Positions 10,846 to 20,106 of a stretch of DNA of 64,000 nt are shown here, piece after piece. Location: the NCBI RefSeq assembly GCF_035325945.1, contig NZ_DAOKYX010000001.1, forward strand, positions 62,001 through 126,000, read 5' to 3'. Under the pieces are notes generated by a model. The model did not search any database. It had not been told where the DNA came from and saw only the letters and a program-made list of their open reading frames with translations. The DNA comes from Parvibaculum sp035325945 (GTDB taxonomy: Bacteria; Pseudomonadota; Alphaproteobacteria; Parvibaculales; Parvibaculaceae). A program made the position numbers and the translations under genes. Position 1 is the first letter of the stretch. Each line of letters starts with the position of its first letter.

Positions 10846-12138
<1,293 letters not shown>

Positions 12139-12185
12139 ATCGATCAATACCTTAGGAGATGAACGCAAGGCGTCTGAACAAGCCA

Positions 12186-12217
12186 AAAGCCCCCGGGCCT
12201 TTCGGCGGGGGGCTTTG
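12186..12217 (-). terminator. GC hairpin upstream of purA
   Basis: Arms AAAGCCCCC and GGGGGGCTTT surround a small inner hairpin. Read on the minus strand the stem is followed by CTTTTGGCTTG, like an intrinsic terminator, yet it lies about 45 bases upstream of the purA start in the same direction. It could be an attenuator in a purA leader or the end of an unseen short transcript. Confidence 0.45.
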
Positions 12218-12368
12218 AGAGGTTGTAGCCGAGGGGGACCCCGAAGGAAAGCGCTTTAGGAAGAATTCCGCCCGTCGCGTCCGTTGCGCGAGGCTTCGGC
12301 GCCGGTTTCGCCGCCGCCGGCGATTGCCTATTCTTGTTTCTCTCCGAGCTGGACAAGGGAGGATGATC

Positions 12369-13286
12369 ATGAGCTGGCTACCCTCGAGTGAACCCGAGCC
12401 CGGCGACAGAAAGTCCTGCGACGCGCTCGAAATGGTCGTCGTGCCACGCATGCGCGATGTCGGGGCGCTGGCCGTCCGCCGCGCCCTTCCCTATGTGAAG
12501 CGCCGCATGGTGGGACCTTTCGTCTTTCTCGATCAGATGGGCCCGGCCGAGATGACACCGGGCACCGGTATGGATGTACGGCCGCACCCGCATATCGGAC
12601 TCGCGACCGTCACCTATCTCTTCGAGGGAGCGATCCTCCATCGCGACAGCAAGGGCAATGTGCAGGAGATTCTTCCCGGCGCCATGAACCTGATGACGGC
12701 GGGGCGCGGCATCGCCCATTCGGAACGCTCGCCCGACCTGCAAAGGCGCGAGGGGCAGCGCCTCTTCGGCATTCAGAGCTGGGTCGCACTCCCCGAGAAG
12801 CACGAAGAAACGGCACCGAGCTTCCAGCATTTCAGCGCCGGGAGCCTGCCTGTCATCGAGGATGGCGGCGTGCGCGCGCGGGTGATCGCAGGGCACGCCT
12901 TCGGAGCCGCGTCGCCCGTCGCCACTTTTTCCGACTGGTTCTATGCCGATGCCGAGCTTGCCGCGGGTGCCAGCGCGCCGCTCGATCCCGATTACGAGGA
13001 ACGCGCGGCCTACATTGCCGAGGGCGAGGTCGAAATCGCGGGCGAACGCTTCGAGGCGCCGCGGCTACTCGTCTTCAAGCCCGGCGAGCGCATCACCATC
13101 AAGGCGACGCGCGGGGCCCGGCTCATGTTTCTCGGCGGCGCGCCGCTCGAAGGCCCGCGTCACATCTGGTGGAATTTCGTCTCCTCGCGCAAAGAGCGCA
13201 TCGAGCAGGCGAAAGAGGACTGGAAGAACGGCCGCTTCGAGAAGGTCATCGGCGAAACGGAATTCATTCCGCTGCCCGAAAGCTGA
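12369..13286 (+). CDS. pirin family protein (cupin)
   Basis: A 305-residue two-domain bicupin. GGGAGG at 12357-12362 favours ATG 12369 over the ATG at 12363. The N-terminal cupin has the metal motif MDVRPHPHIGLATVTYLFEG and the pirin hallmark MTAGRGIAHSERSP. The second domain carries EGEVEIAGERFEAPRLLVF. Bacterial pirins include quercetinase-like dioxygenases and redox-sensing regulators; the role here cannot be told from sequence. A good terminator follows immediately after the stop. Confidence 0.92.
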   Translation: MSWLPSSEPEPGDRKSCDALEMVVVPRMRDVGALAVRRALPYVKRRMVGPFVFLDQMGPAEMTPGTGMDVRPHPHIGLATVTYLFEGAILHRDSKGNVQEILPGAMNLMTAGRGIAHSERSPDLQRREGQRLFGIQSWVALPEKHEETAPSFQHFSAGSLPVIEDGGVRARVIAGHAFGAASPVATFSDWFYADAELAAGASAPLDPDYEERAAYIAEGEVEIAGERFEAPRLLVFKPGERITIKATRGARLMFLGGAPLEGPRHIWWNFVSSRKERIEQAKEDWKNGRFEKVIGETEFIPLPES

Positions 13287-13319
13287 AACGGCGCCCCTGG
13301 CGGGACGCCGTTTCGTTTT
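13286..13319 (+). terminator. intrinsic terminator after pirin gene
   Basis: The stem AAACGGCG / CGCCGTTT is followed by CGTTTTC and begins at the stop codon. It separates the pirin gene from the converging serA. Confidence 0.8.
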
Positions 13320-13361
13320 CATGCATCGAAATCTGATCGGACCGGCGCAAGCCGGACGAAA

Positions 13362-14939
13362 TCAGAAGCTCAGCGCCTTGACCTGCACCACATGCGGCAG
13401 CGCCTGGATTTCGTTCAGCACCTCGGCGGGCACCGGGCCGTCGACCTCGACGAGACAGATGGCAGCGCCGCCCGTTTCCTGTCGGCCGAGATTGAAGTTG
13501 GCGATATTGATATTCGACTTGCCGAGGATCGAGCCCAGAGCGCCGATGAAGCCCGGCTTGTCCTGGTTCGTCACATAGATCATGTGCGCGCCGAGAGCGG
13601 CATCCATGTTGACGCCCTTGATCTGGATGAGACGCGGACGGCCATCGGAGAAGACCGTGCCCGCGACCGAGCGCTCCTGACGATCCGTCTTCACGGTCAG
13701 GCGGATATAGGTTTCATAGGCGCCGCGCTGCTCGCGCTTCACCTCGGAGACCTGAATGCCGCGCTCCTTGGCAATGACGGGCGCGGAGACCGTGTTCACA
13801 TCGGCGAGCTGCGGCTTGAGAAGGCCGGTCAGCGCTGCATTGGTGAGAACGCGGGTGTTCATCCCGGCGACGGTGCCTTCATATTCGATCGTCACCTCAT
13901 GGATGCCCGTCTCGGTGAGCTGGCCCGCGAAGGAGCCGAGAAGCTGCGCAAGCTCCACGAAGGGCGTGAGCTTCGGCGCTTCTTCCGCCGAGATCGACGG
14001 CACGTTGACCGAATTGGTAATCGCGCCGGAGAGCAGATAGTCGGCCATCTGCTCGGCGACCTGAAGCGCCACATTTTCCTGCGCTTCATTGGTCGAGGCG
14101 CCGAGATGAGGCGTCGCGACGATCTGCTCCATGCCGAAGAGGATGTTCGTCTTGGCAGGCTCTTCCTCGAAGACGTCAAGCGCCGCGCCTGCGACATGGC
14201 CCGCTTCGATCGCGGCCTTGAGATCGGCCTCGACGACAAGTCCGCCGCGTGCGCAGTTGATGATGCGAACGCCCTTCTTCGTCTTGGCAAGGCTGTCCTT
14301 GTTGAGGATGTTGCGCGTCTTGTCCGTCAGCGGCGTGTGCAGCGTGATGAAGTCGGAACGCTTCAGCAGCTCGTCGAGATCGACCTTCTCCACGCCAAGA
14401 TCGGCAGCGCGCTCCTGCGTCAGGAACGGATCGAAGGCGATGACTTTCATCTTGAGGCCGAGGGCGCGGTCGGCGACGATCGAACCGATATTGCCGCAGC
14501 CGATGATGCCGAGCGTCTTCGCCGTCAGCTCGACGCCCATGAATTTCGACTTTTCCCACTTGCCCGCGTGAGTCGATTCGTTCGCCTGCGGAATGTCGCG
14601 CGCCAGCGCGAACATCATGGCAATGGCGTGCTCGGCCGTGGTGATCGAATTGCCGAAGGGCGTGTTCATCACGATGATGCCCTTCGCGGTCGCAGCCGGA
14701 AGATCGACATTGTCGACGCCGATGCCTGCGCGGCCGATGACCTTGAGATTCGCCGCCGCCGCTATCACGGGGGGCGTGACCTTGGTGTTAGAGCGAATGG
14801 CGAGACCGTCATAATCGCCGATGATCTTCATGAGTTCATCGCGATCGAGGCCGGTCTTCACATCGACCTCGATGCCGCGATCCTGGAAGATCTTCACGGC
14901 GGCAGGCGACAGTTTGTCGGAAATCAGAACCTTGGGCAT
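13362..14939 (-). CDS. serA: D-3-phosphoglycerate dehydrogenase (long form with ASB and ACT domains)
   Basis: A 525-residue enzyme catalysing the first step of serine synthesis. The start MPKVLISDKL is at 14939; the 66 in-frame codons upstream lie in a palindromic intergenic element. The NAD fold has G147-x-G149-x2-G152 (GIIGCGNIG). The catalytic Arg lies in INCARGGLVVE and the His in ATPHLGASTNEAQ. The C-terminus has the extra ASB domain and an ACT domain (about 455-525) for allosteric control. It follows serC on the same strand after 146 bases, so the two probably form an operon. Confidence 0.97.
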   Translation of the reverse strand: MPKVLISDKLSPAAVKIFQDRGIEVDVKTGLDRDELMKIIGDYDGLAIRSNTKVTPPVIAAAANLKVIGRAGIGVDNVDLPAATAKGIIVMNTPFGNSITTAEHAIAMMFALARDIPQANESTHAGKWEKSKFMGVELTAKTLGIIGCGNIGSIVADRALGLKMKVIAFDPFLTQERAADLGVEKVDLDELLKRSDFITLHTPLTDKTRNILNKDSLAKTKKGVRIINCARGGLVVEADLKAAIEAGHVAGAALDVFEEEPAKTNILFGMEQIVATPHLGASTNEAQENVALQVAEQMADYLLSGAITNSVNVPSISAEEAPKLTPFVELAQLLGSFAGQLTETGIHEVTIEYEGTVAGMNTRVLTNAALTGLLKPQLADVNTVSAPVIAKERGIQVSEVKREQRGAYETYIRLTVKTDRQERSVAGTVFSDGRPRLIQIKGVNMDAALGAHMIYVTNQDKPGFIGALGSILGKSNINIANFNLGRQETGGAAICLVEVDGPVPAEVLNEIQALPHVVQVKALSF

Positions 14940-14960
14940 CAAAGCCTCCGTCTGTTTTGG

Positions 14961-15063
14961 CTCGTCATGCCCGAACCTCGTCCGGGCTTCCAGAGGGTCG
15001 TTGAAACCCCCGGTTCTGGATCGCCGGGCCACGGCGCTTGCGCGCCGGCCCGGCAATGACGAG
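14961..15063. repeat. composite palindromic element between serC and serA
   Basis: The outer ends are nearly inverted: CTCGTCATGCC at 14961 and GGCAATGACGAG ending at 15063. Inside lie CCCGAACCTCGTCCGGGC and CTGGATCGCCGGGCC...GGCCCGGCAATGACGAG. The right half shares the CTGGATnnCCGGG/ATGACGA layout with the repeats at 7036-7118. Confidence 0.6.
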
Positions 15064-15085
15064 AGGATTACAAAATCGAAAAACG

Positions 15086-16258
15086 TCAGGCGTCCGCGAG
15101 AGCGGCGCGCGCCTCGGCGAAAGCCCAGTCGAGCCACGGCATGAGTGCGCGCATGTCGTCAACTTCGACGGTCGCGCCCGCCCAGATGCGAAGGCCGGGC
15201 GGCGCATCGCGATAGGCTCCGATGTCGTTGGCGACGCCTTCCTTGTCGAGCATGTCCGCGATCTTCTTGGCGAAGGCGGCCTGCTCGTCATCGCTCAGCG
15301 CGGCCACTTTCGGATCGACGATCCGCAGACAGACGGATGTGTTCGAGCGCGTGGTCACGTCTTCCGCAAGGAAGGCGGCCCATGGCGTGCGCTCGATCCA
15401 TTCGGCGATTACCGCGGCATTCGCATTGGCGCGCGCCATCAGGGACTTGAGTCCGCCGATCGATTCCGCCCAGTTGAGCGCATCGAGATAATCCTCGACG
15501 CAGATCATGGACGGCGTGTTGATCGTCTCGCCCTTGAAGATGCCTTCGATGAGCTTTCCGCCCTTGGTCATGCGGAAAATCTTGGGCATGGGCCAGGCGG
15601 GGGTGTAGCTCTCCAGACGCTCGACGGCGCGGGGGCTCAGAATGAGCATGCCATGCGCGGCCTCGCCGCCCAGCACCTTCTGCCAGGAGAAGGTGACGAC
15701 ATCGAGCTTCGGCCACGCAAGGTCCTGCGCGAAGGCTGCCGAAGTCGCGTCGCAGATGGTCAGCCCCTCGCGATCGGCGGGGATCCAGTCGCCATTCGGC
15801 ACGCGCACGCCCGAGGTCGTGCCGTTCCAGGTGAAGACGACGTCGTTCTTGAAATTCACGTCGGCGAGATCGGGAAGCTTGCCATAGGGCGCCTTCAGCG
15901 TGCGCGTATCCTTGAGCTTGAGCTGCTTCACGACGTCCGTGACCCAGCCTTCGCCGAAGCTTTCCCAGGCGAGGAGGTCCACGCCGCGCGCGCCGAGCAG
16001 CGACCAGAGCGCCATTTCGACCGCGCCAGTATCGGAGGCGGGCACGATGCCGATTCTGTAGTCGGCCGGAACGCCGAGAATGGTACGGGTTTTCTCGATG
16101 GCTTCGACGAGGCGCGCCTTGCCCGGCTTGGAGCGATGGCTGCGGCCGACGAGTGCCTTTTCGAGATTTTTGAGGGACCAGCCCGGGCGCTTGGCGCAGG
16201 GACCGGAGGAGAAGTGGGGATTGGCCGGACGTGCGGCCGGACGCTCTGTGGCGGTCAT
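15086..16258 (-). CDS. serC: phosphoserine aminotransferase
   Basis: A 390-residue class V PLP aminotransferase converting 3-phosphohydroxypyruvate to phosphoserine. The start is ATG 16258. The PLP lysine lies in FSWQKVLGGEAAHGML. HFSSGPCAKRPGWSLKNLE near the N-terminus marks the alphaproteobacterial/Methanosarcina-type SerC subgroup. It precedes serA. A G-rich ribosome-binding region (GGGAGGGGTAGG) and a homopolymer hairpin lie directly upstream, consistent with the serC leader RNA known in alphaproteobacteria. Confidence 0.97.
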   Translation of the reverse strand: MTATERPAARPANPHFSSGPCAKRPGWSLKNLEKALVGRSHRSKPGKARLVEAIEKTRTILGVPADYRIGIVPASDTGAVEMALWSLLGARGVDLLAWESFGEGWVTDVVKQLKLKDTRTLKAPYGKLPDLADVNFKNDVVFTWNGTTSGVRVPNGDWIPADREGLTICDATSAAFAQDLAWPKLDVVTFSWQKVLGGEAAHGMLILSPRAVERLESYTPAWPMPKIFRMTKGGKLIEGIFKGETINTPSMICVEDYLDALNWAESIGGLKSLMARANANAAVIAEWIERTPWAAFLAEDVTTRSNTSVCLRIVDPKVAALSDDEQAAFAKKIADMLDKEGVANDIGAYRDAPPGLRIWAGATVEVDDMRALMPWLDWAFAEARAALADA

Positions 16259-16345
16259 ATGTAACCTACCCCTCCCAATAAATGCCTCCCCGTGGGGGGG
16301 GGGGGGCCCCCCCCCCTATAAAAACCGGGCGAAACGGAGTCAAAT
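16259..16345 (-). promoter_or_regulatory. putative serC leader RNA with G/C homopolymer hairpin
   Basis: On the minus strand, G10 then C13 (16316-16294) is followed by ACGGGGAGGC, ATTTATT and GGGAGGGGTAGG just before the serC start. The C-run could pair with the G10 run, the GGGGAGG or the Shine-Dalgarno-like GGGAGGGG, so mutually exclusive folds are possible. The serC leader is a described alphaproteobacterial cis-element; my match rests on position and this G/C-rich pairing pattern, not on an alignment. Confidence 0.5.
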
Positions 16346-16377
16346 GGCGATTTTGCCACCCGGCCCCGCCGCCATCG

Positions 16378-17178
16378 TCAGACCACGATCTCTCCCTTGA
16401 GATAATCCGCGCAGCGCCCCCGCAGGATCACGCGCGCGCCTGCATCCGTGCACCAGAGCGTGCCGCCGCGCCGCGAGATCTGCCGCGCGACGAGGTCCTT
16501 CTTGCCGAGCTTCCTCGCCCAATAGGGCACGCTGCTGCAATGGGCCGAGCCCGTCACCGGGTCCTCGTCGATGCCATGCGCGGGCGCGAAGAAGCGCGAG
16601 ACGAAATCGAAGCCCGACCCCGCCTCGCCTTCCGCCATGCAGATGAGGCCCGGACCGCCGAGCGAGACGAGCAGCCGCTTCAACGCCGCCATGTCGGGAT
16701 CGAGCGCCGCGACCGCGCCCACGCTGCCGAACAGCGCGAGAATATGCGATGTCTTCAGCGTGAGAACGGGCTTCGCGCCGATCGCCGCGGCAAGCCCCTC
16801 GGGCTCGGGGAAAGGCTTGGCCTCCGCGGCCGGGAAATCCATGGCGAGAAGATCGCCCTCGCGCTTCACCGTGAGCCGTCCACTCAACGTCTCGAACTGG
16901 ACCTGTGGCGCCTTATGCCCCAGATGGGCAAAGAGCACATGCGCGCTTGCAAGCGTGGCATGGCCGCATAGCGGCACCTCGATGGCGGGCGTGAACCAGC
17001 GCAGACGGAAGCCTTCGCCTTCAGGCACGAAGAAAGCCGTCTCGGCGAGATTGTTCTCAGCCGCGACCGCCTGCATGAGCGCGTCGTCCGGCCAGCTTTC
17101 GAGCGGAACGACGGCCGCGGGATTGCCCTCGAAGGGCCTGTCTGCAAAGGCATCAACCTGAAAAATCGTGGCTCTCAT
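16378..17178 (-). CDS. PhzF family phenazine-biosynthesis-like isomerase
   Basis: A 266-residue PhzF/diaminopimelate-epimerase-fold protein starting MRATIFQVDAFADRPFEGNP at 17178. NPAAVVPLE and the following AAENNLAETAFFVPEG contain the conserved glutamate of the family. CGHATLASAHVL and DEDPVTGSAHCSSVPYWA complete the two mirror-image halves. Most such proteins in non-phenazine producers have unknown isomerase substrates, and no phenazine genes are nearby. It is divergent from the GNAT gene. Confidence 0.9.
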   Translation of the reverse strand: MRATIFQVDAFADRPFEGNPAAVVPLESWPDDALMQAVAAENNLAETAFFVPEGEGFRLRWFTPAIEVPLCGHATLASAHVLFAHLGHKAPQVQFETLSGRLTVKREGDLLAMDFPAAEAKPFPEPEGLAAAIGAKPVLTLKTSHILALFGSVGAVAALDPDMAALKRLLVSLGGPGLICMAEGEAGSGFDFVSRFFAPAHGIDEDPVTGSAHCSSVPYWARKLGKKDLVARQISRRGGTLWCTDAGARVILRGRCADYLKGEIVV

Positions 17179-17318
17179 GATCGCATCCGGCAAGCATCTG
17201 TCGAAGCGCGTAACCTGAGGCCATTTCGCCGGTTTGGATAGAGCGCCCGCGCCACAGCGGCGAAGCGAATCGTCGGAGGCGCGCATCCGTGCTATGCTTG
17301 CAGCGCATGGAGGTGGAG

Positions 17319-17798
17319 ATGGGATCGTCCGCTCGTCCCTCGACGGCCATATTCGTTCGGCCCGCCTGGTCCGACGAAGGCCCCGCACTGTCCGCACTCG
17401 CCATGGAAGCAAAGGCCCATTGGGGCTATGACGACGAATTCCTCGAGCAGTGCCGCTCCGAACTCACCATCACCTACGGCAAGATCGGCCGCCAGCGCGT
17501 TCGCGTTGCCGAGGTGGCGGGCGAGATCGCAGGCTTCTCCGCGCTGAGGGTCGATGAAGGCAGCGCCTCGCTCGAATATCTCTTCATCCACCCGCGTTAC
17601 ATCGGCATGGGGCTTGGCCATCGCCTCGTCGGCGAATTGCTCGAATATGCGCGCCGCCACGGCCTGCCGCTCGTGCGCGTTGAGGCCGATCCCAATTCGA
17701 CGGGCTTCTATGAGAAGGAGGGCTTCTGCCGCCGCGGCGAGGTTGCCTCGGGCTCGGTGCCCGGCCGGACGATACCGCTGATGGAACTGCGCTTCTGA
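17319..17798 (+). CDS. GNAT family N-acetyltransferase
   Basis: A 159-residue GNAT-fold protein. GGAGG at 17309-17313 supports ATG 17319. The acetyl-CoA-binding core is LEYLFIHPRYIGMGLGHRLVGELLEYA (motif A, with the Gly-x-Gly around residues 97-100), followed by VRVEADPNSTGFYEKEGF, the typical beta5-alpha4 end. The acceptor is unknown. It converges with thiD. Confidence 0.9.
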   Translation: MGSSARPSTAIFVRPAWSDEGPALSALAMEAKAHWGYDDEFLEQCRSELTITYGKIGRQRVRVAEVAGEIAGFSALRVDEGSASLEYLFIHPRYIGMGLGHRLVGELLEYARRHGLPLVRVEADPNSTGFYEKEGFCRRGEVASGSVPGRTIPLMELRF

Positions 17799-17837
17799 TC
17801 GCTCCTATGCGCGCGGGCAAGGAGAAGAGAGGCCCCC

Positions 17838-18662
17838 CTACTCTTCCTCGTCTTCGAGCGCCTGCACCGTCCAGCCGTGATTGAGCGGCCCATGGCCCTT
17901 GCCAAAGCCCGGCGCGGTGAGGATCGCCATATGCACATAGTCACGCGCGGCTTCCACCGCCTCGCGCAGCTCCGCCCCCTGAGCGAGAAAGGCGGCGATC
18001 GCGGAGGCGAGCGTGCATCCTGTGCCATGCGTGTGAGGCGTGTCGATGCGCGGGCTCGACATCACTTCGATCGTCTCTTCCGTCGCCAGCACATCGAAGA
18101 TGGTGTCGCCCGGAATATGACCGCCCTTGATGAGCACGGCCTCGCAGCCGAGGCCGATCAGCGCGTCGGCCGCCGCCTTCTGGTCTTCCAGCGTCTCGAC
18201 CCTGCGGCCGGTCAGCGCCGACGCCTCGGGCGCGTTGGGCGTGATGATCGTCGCCAGCGGAATGAGCACGCTCTTCAACGCCTCCACCGCCTCGTTCTTG
18301 AGAAGCGCCGCACCGCCCTTCGCCACCATCACCGGATCGACGACGAGCGCGGCATCGGGCGCGAGGCGGGAAATTTCTTCAGCCGCCGCCTCGATGATCT
18401 CCGCCGAATGGAGCATGCCGGTCTTGACGGCGTCGGCGCCGATATCCGCGAGCGTGACCGCGATCTGCGCGCGCACGATGTCGACAGGGATCTCATGGAT
18501 GCCGTGAACGCCGAGCGTGTCCTGCACGGTGATCGCCGTCACCGCCGTCATGGCGTAGCCGCCGAGCGCCGTCACCGTCTTGATGTCAGCCTGAATGCCC
18601 GCACCGCCGCCCGAATCCGAACCCGCGATGATGAGGACGCGCCCCTGAAATTCGTCGCTCAC
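17838..18662 (-). CDS. thiD: hydroxymethylpyrimidine/phosphomethylpyrimidine kinase
   Basis: A 274-residue ribokinase-fold kinase phosphorylating HMP and HMP-P for thiamine synthesis. It starts at GTG 18662, which overlaps the glmM stop in a GTGA junction. The open frame running on to 19352 is only glmM read in another frame. VLIIAGSDSGGGAGIQADIK (residues about 9-28), DPVMVAKGG and DTPHTHGTGCTLASAIAA are all present; the last holds the catalytic Asp/Gly-rich anion hole. It is translationally coupled to glmM and folP. Confidence 0.96.
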   Translation of the reverse strand: MSDEFQGRVLIIAGSDSGGGAGIQADIKTVTALGGYAMTAVTAITVQDTLGVHGIHEIPVDIVRAQIAVTLADIGADAVKTGMLHSAEIIEAAAEEISRLAPDAALVVDPVMVAKGGAALLKNEAVEALKSVLIPLATIITPNAPEASALTGRRVETLEDQKAAADALIGLGCEAVLIKGGHIPGDTIFDVLATEETIEVMSSPRIDTPHTHGTGCTLASAIAAFLAQGAELREAVEAARDYVHMAILTAPGFGKGHGPLNHGWTVQALEDEEE

Positions 18663-20005
18663 GCTGCATGTCTTTCGATTGCGGAAACGATGTCGTTGAC
18701 CACCGCCTTGACGAGCGCGGCGTCGTCGCCCTCGCCCATCACACGGATGAGTGGCTCTGTCCCCGATTTGCGGATGACGAGACGGCCGCTCGCGCCAAGC
18801 CTCTCCTCGCCCTCGCGGATCGCCTGCATCACTTCCTTTTCGGAGAGGGGCTCCCCCTTGCGGAAGCGCACATTCTTCAGAAGCTGCGGCAGCGGATCGA
18901 AGAGATGGCAGAGCTCCGACACGGGAATGTTGCCCGCCTTGAGCACGGCGAGCACCTGAAGCGCGGCGATGAGGCCGTCGCCCGTCGTCGAGAAATCCGT
19001 CAGCACGATGTGGCCGGACTGCTCGCCGCCGACATTGTAGCCGTGCTGGCGCATGCAATCGACGACGTACCGGTCGCCGACCTGCGTACGGACGAGTTCG
19101 ACCCCGAGCCCGCCGAGAAAGCGCTCGAGGCCGAGATTGGACATGACCGTCGCGACGATGCCGGGCGCGGAGAGCTTGCCCGCTTCCTGCCATGAGCGCG
19201 CGACCAGCGCCATGATCTGATCGCCGTCGATGATGTGCCCGTTCTCGTCGCAAATGATGACGCGGTCGGCATCGCCATCGAGCGCGATGCCGATATCCGC
19301 GCGCCGCTCGCGCACCGTCGCGCACATGCGCTGCGGCGCCGTGGAGCCGCAATCGGCATTGATGTTGAAACCGTCAGGCTCCGTGCCTACGGCGACGACA
19401 TCGGCACCAAGTTCCCAGAGAACCGCCGGCGCCACCTTGTAGGCAGCGCCATTCGCGCAATCGATGACGATGCGCAGACCTTCCAGCGTGAAATCCTTCG
19501 GGAATGTGTGCTTCACATGCTCGATATAGCGCGCCTGCGCATCGTCGATGCGCTTCGCGCGGCCGAGATCGCGCGCGCCCGCGAGATTGTCGGCAAGGCC
19601 GTTGTCCATATGGTGCTCGATCTCGAGCTCCACTTCGTCGGAGAGCTTGAAGCCATCGGGCCCGAAAAGCTTGATGCCATTGTCCTCGAAGGAATTGTGC
19701 GAGGCTGAAATCATGACGCCGAGATCGGCGCGAAGCGAGCGCGTGAGCATCGCAACGGCGGGCGTCGGCAGCGGACCGAAGAGAAAGACGTCCATGCCCA
19801 TCGAGGTGAAGCCGGCGGTGAGCGCGGGCTCGAGCATGTAGCCGGAAAGGCGCGTGTCCTTGCCGATCACGACGCGATGGCGATGCTCGCCGCGGCGAAA
19901 GACGCGGCCTGCCGCCATGCCGACGCGCAGCGCGGTTTCCGCCGTCATTGCGCCCTGATTGGCGGTTCCCCTGATGCCATCGGTGCCGAAATACTTACGC
20001 GACAT
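18659..20005 (-). CDS. glmM: phosphoglucosamine mutase
   Basis: A 448-residue alpha-D-phosphohexomutase interconverting glucosamine-6-P and -1-P for peptidoglycan and LPS precursors. The active-site serine is S102 in ISASHNSFEDNGIK. The Mg loop is ALDGDADRVIICDENG, the sugar loop VGGEQSGHIVL and the phosphate loop RKSGTEPLIRVM. The start MSRKYFGTDG is at 20005. It follows folP by 101 bases on the same strand. A glmM fragment is what lies behind sul2 on mobile elements, so this neighbourhood matters for the origin of that resistance gene. Confidence 0.98.
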   Translation of the reverse strand: MSRKYFGTDGIRGTANQGAMTAETALRVGMAAGRVFRRGEHRHRVVIGKDTRLSGYMLEPALTAGFTSMGMDVFLFGPLPTPAVAMLTRSLRADLGVMISASHNSFEDNGIKLFGPDGFKLSDEVELEIEHHMDNGLADNLAGARDLGRAKRIDDAQARYIEHVKHTFPKDFTLEGLRIVIDCANGAAYKVAPAVLWELGADVVAVGTEPDGFNINADCGSTAPQRMCATVRERRADIGIALDGDADRVIICDENGHIIDGDQIMALVARSWQEAGKLSAPGIVATVMSNLGLERFLGGLGVELVRTQVGDRYVVDCMRQHGYNVGGEQSGHIVLTDFSTTGDGLIAALQVLAVLKAGNIPVSELCHLFDPLPQLLKNVRFRKGEPLSEKEVMQAIREGEERLGASGRLVIRKSGTEPLIRVMGEGDDAALVKAVVNDIVSAIERHAA

Positions 20006-20106
20006 GAAAGATCGAACCCCGGTCTGTTTCAAAAATGGCCAATGCCGTTTGCGCGGGCCTCCCCGTTTCCGCGCTGCAAATATAAGGCCTGTTCGTGTTT
20101 TCGCAG

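Noticed and set aside
17838..19352. A possible fusion of an Arg-rich domain to ThiD
   Set aside because: The upstream part is glmM in another frame. thiD starts at GTG 18662 with the normal coupling overlap.
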